Shown here piece by piece: positions 38,070 to 64,000 of a stretch of DNA of 64,000 nucleotides. The translations under genes were made by a program, and so were the position numbers. How positions within the stretch are numbered: the stretch's first letter is position 1; each line of letters opens with the position of its first letter. Origin of the DNA: Pyrocephalus nanus (lineage: Eukaryota > Chordata > Aves > Passeriformes > Tyrannidae); the NCBI GenBank assembly GCA_038380795.1, contig CM076269.1, forward strand, positions 4,340,001-4,404,000, read 5' to 3'. Under the pieces are notes generated by a model. The model saw only the letters and a program-made list of their open reading frames with translations. It made no database searches and was not told the origin of the DNA.

Positions 38070-39040
38070 CAGCCGTGTGGCTCTGGCTGGGGGGATGGGG
38101 AACTGGATGGCCCTGAAGGACATGGGCACTTGAGGCAGGCAGTTAGAGGGGCATGTGGGGTTGGGGGGAACCCCTGAGCCCTGTCCTGTTGGTCAAAATG
38201 GGAAAACGGGTGCCAGCGCAGTGGGATCGCCTCTCCCTGCCAGGCTGCACAGTGTCTGTGCTTGCAGGAGAGGATGTGAGCCCAGAGCACACTAGGCATC
38301 TCCTGGCACTGTGGATGCACTCAGCTCTGCTAGGGAGAGGCTGCCTGAGGCTGGCAGGGTCACAGCCTGGCAGCTGGGGGTTCACAGCATGAGCAGTGCC
38401 AGAGTCCTGCTCAGGTGGGAATAGGCAACATGATGTCAACCCAGGGCAGCCCCAAGGGGGTGGGAGAACAGCAGGACTCACCTGGGGGACAACCAGCACC
38501 ACCAGCACCCTGCCACACTGGTTGGGATGGCAGCAGAGGCACCATGGCCCTATTACCACCATCACCCTCCTCCAGCTCCCAGTCTCTTTGCAACCATCCC
38601 ACCAGTCCTGCAGTTCTTCCCCCATACACACCTCCTCATCTCTCCTGATCCTCAGAGGCAAGCTTGCCTGGGGCTCAGCAAACCCTGCAGAAGTAAACCA
38701 GGAACCCAGTTACGACTCTCTGCCACCCCATCCCACACTGCAGCACACTCACTGCGGTCCAGGCTGGCTGCAGGATGGATCGAGACGTGGGTGCCAACAC
38801 TGCTGTAGCTGGCACGGATAGGGCAGCGCCTCCAGCATGATCAGGGACCTGCTAACACCGTGCGTGGCATGGAATCGCACCCAGAAGCAGCCAGGATGCC
38901 TTGCCCTTGCTCCAGTTCCCCACAGGAGCCGGGCACCACAGGGAGCAGCGACACTGCCTCCTCCCCGGGGCTCTGCCCAGCAAGTGTGGTGACCCCCTGA
39001 CTTCAGAGAAAGGCAGGAGAGAGACAGAGGGTAACGTTCA
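38070..39040. other. Intergenic gap between convergent UROD and ZSWIM5
   Basis: About 1 kb separates the poly(A) signals of the two converging genes. I recognise no exon, RNA gene or mobile element here. The open frames on both strands are short and have no family motif. Confidence 0.6.
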
Positions 39041-39045
39041 TCCCT

Positions 39046-39051
39046 TTTATT
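39046..39051 (-). terminator. Distal poly(A) signal of ZSWIM5
   Basis: This is AATAAA on the minus strand, about 1.6 kb beyond the ZSWIM5 stop codon. Another minus-strand AATAAA at 40076-40081 could give a 3' UTR of about 0.6 kb instead. Confidence 0.6.
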
Positions 39052-39831
39052 ATTAAACATCAGATGAAGAGGTCGCACACACACATACACGCACGCACGC
39101 AAAAAAAAAAAAAAAAAAAAAGGGAAGGAAAAAAAGAGAGAAACAGACTGGTTGAAGACCGCTATTTCGGTGGCGACAGAGACCGAGTACAATTGGTTTC
39201 CTGGCCGGAGTGCGGACACAAGTCACTTGCCAAAAAATTAAAAGTCAAACCAGACAGCAGATAACTAGCCCACGTTCTCTAACTACAAGTCACCATCCAG
39301 ACCGGCCCTGGTCCCCCAGCCCTCCCAACCCGCTGGCAAAGAAATGAACCAAAACCGAAGAGCCACCAGCCCAGGGCTGGAGTCTGCCCTTGGTGCAGGG
39401 TGAGCCGGGAAGGGCCGAGCGTTGGCTGCACCACGGAGACGGGAAGCAGAACGGTGCGGGGAGGTGACGTGGCTGCACCTGCCCCCTCCCTCCCCAGGAG
39501 CCAGGCGGCCCCAGTGCCCACCCGGGCACCTCACACCCTGCACCTGCCGGGAGATCGCTGCGTGCCAGGCGATGGGCTCGCGTCCTCCAGCGCCAGCCCC
39601 ACGTGTGTCCGAGCGAGCATCGCCCCGAGTCCCTTCCTTCGCTGTCCGCCAGCGCTGGGCTGCTGCTCCTCCTTCCGTCCGTCCGTCCGTCCGTCTGTCC
39701 CAGGGCTGTGAGTCGAGCAGATAGTTCGCCTCCCCCCCACACCCTTCTCGCTGCTGACAATGCCATGGGAACCTGAGAAACGTTCGCGTGCCTCCTCCTC
39801 TTTTTGTCTGTGGTTTTGTGTAGTTTTTTTT

Positions 39832-39890
39832 AAATAATAGTTATAATAATAATAACAATAATAATAATAATAGCAATAATAAAAATAATC
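39832..39890. repeat. (TAA)n microsatellite
   Basis: An interrupted ATA/TAA trinucleotide array lies within the inferred ZSWIM5 3' UTR, with single-base interruptions such as aac and agc. On the ZSWIM5 transcript it reads as UUA/UAU repeats. Confidence 0.85.
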
Positions 39891-40196
39891 GCCCCAGCCC
39901 ACAACAATTTCAAGTATCCCCCAAATAAAAGACAGAATTATAAATAATTATAACTTTACAATTTAATAATTGACACATATACTATAGTATTTACAGTATC
40001 ATAAATGCGCTTTTTTTTTCTTTTTTTGTGTTACTTTTAGTAAGCAATCCCTGAGAACAGTTACTTTTACTTGTTTTTATTGAAGTATCTTCACAAATAG
40101 AGGAGTTTGCATGTCTCGGGCGGGTGGGAGAAGCGCTCTGCAAAGCCATCGCTTTTGGTGACGCATGAGGTTCTAGTGTCGCAGGTTTCTTTGCTC

Positions 40197-40260
40197 GCTT
40201 TTTTTTTTCTTTTTTGTTCTTTTTTTGTTGTGTTTTTTTTTTTCTTTTTTTTTTTTTTTT
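40197..40260. repeat. T-rich low-complexity tract
   Basis: About 60 bases are mostly T with scattered C and G, in the inferred ZSWIM5 3' UTR. It is A-rich on the transcript and could favour internal oligo(dT) priming in cDNA data. Confidence 0.85.
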
Positions 40261-40673
40261 GTTAAATTCCCCATGTAAGTTTAAAGATTTTTACACTTTG
40301 CAACCTTCGTATCCCTCCAGCGACCGCGTCCTTCAGGAAAGAGGTATTAGATTTCCAGGTTAGCTTTTGGTATTGGCAAGGGAGGGCAGGGGGCTGAGTG
40401 AACCATCCTTTTTTCCCCGTGGTTGCCTTTTGGTTTGTGCCCAAGGAATCTCTGGATCCTCTCAGTGTGTGAAATGGTTAAATCCAAGAAAGAATAACAT
40501 TTAAAAAAAAAAAAAAAAAAAGAAAACAAAGAAAAAAAAAAAAGAAACAGAAGACCAGAACAGAGCAGCCTCTGCCGATGGGGGGAAGGTGATCTCCACT
40601 TTCCTTCCTTCTTCTCTCCCGAGTCCCCATGCTGCGGGCGGACCCTGCCAGTGAGCACGGCAGGAGCCGGGGC

Positions 40674-64000
<23,327 letters not shown>

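Larger units (their letters stand above)
39052..40673 (-). other. ZSWIM5 3' UTR, rich in simple repeats
   Basis: The inferred 3' UTR runs from the stop codon at 40674 to the distal poly(A) signal. It holds, in plus-strand terms, a CA/CGCA stretch with an A run (39078-39121), CCGT repeats (39677-39696), a TAA-type microsatellite (39832-39890), T-rich blocks (40010-40030, 40197-40260) and A runs (40502-40545). The extent is inferred from the poly(A) signal, not from transcript data. Confidence 0.6.

Overview
This is vertebrate nuclear DNA, almost certainly from a bird. The genes are intron-rich with GT-AG splice sites, introns are short in the GC-rich genes, and CpG islands mark the first exons. 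The recognisable dispersed repeats are CR1 LINE 3' ends, typical of sauropsids and especially birds. The gene order EIF2B3 - HECTD3 - UROD - ZSWIM5 matches the block on human 1p34.1. The species cannot be named from the sequence. All exon coordinates were placed by hand from splice sites, reading frame and remembered family sequences. Layout: 1-11201, minus strand, the 5' part of EIF2B3 (first two coding exons; the rest lies off the left edge). 11921-20233, minus strand, a complete 21-exon HECTD3-like gene, called copy A here. 20234-24410, an intergenic gap. 24411-34342, minus strand, a second complete 21-exon HECTD3 gene, copy B, the orthologue-like copy. 34343-34591, a bidirectional CpG-island promoter with four YY1-type motifs. 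34592-37955, plus strand, complete UROD (10 exons). About 38050-39045, the gap between converging gene ends. 39046 to beyond 64000, minus strand, ZSWIM5 (last 12 coding exons and the 3' UTR; the exons holding the SWIM finger lie off the right edge). The main observation is the tandem HECTD3 pair. Both copies are intact, with the same 21 exons, the same phases and exon lengths equal in 20 of 21 exons. They encode 846 and 847 residues, and both keep the HECT catalytic cysteine. Their proteins have diverged strongly, most of all in the N-terminal/DOC half. Two tracts are nearly identical nonetheless: exon 1 with its flanks (364 of 365 bases) and the 3' two-thirds of exon 16 (144 of 146 bases). 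The exon 16 tract has a sharp edge inside the exon. This pattern fits an old duplication followed by recent, local gene conversion. The genes do not form one pathway. EIF2B3 acts in translation initiation, HECTD3 in ubiquitin transfer, UROD in haem synthesis, and ZSWIM5 is a SWIM-finger protein of poorly defined role. The clearest regulatory link is the shared HECTD3-B/UROD promoter.
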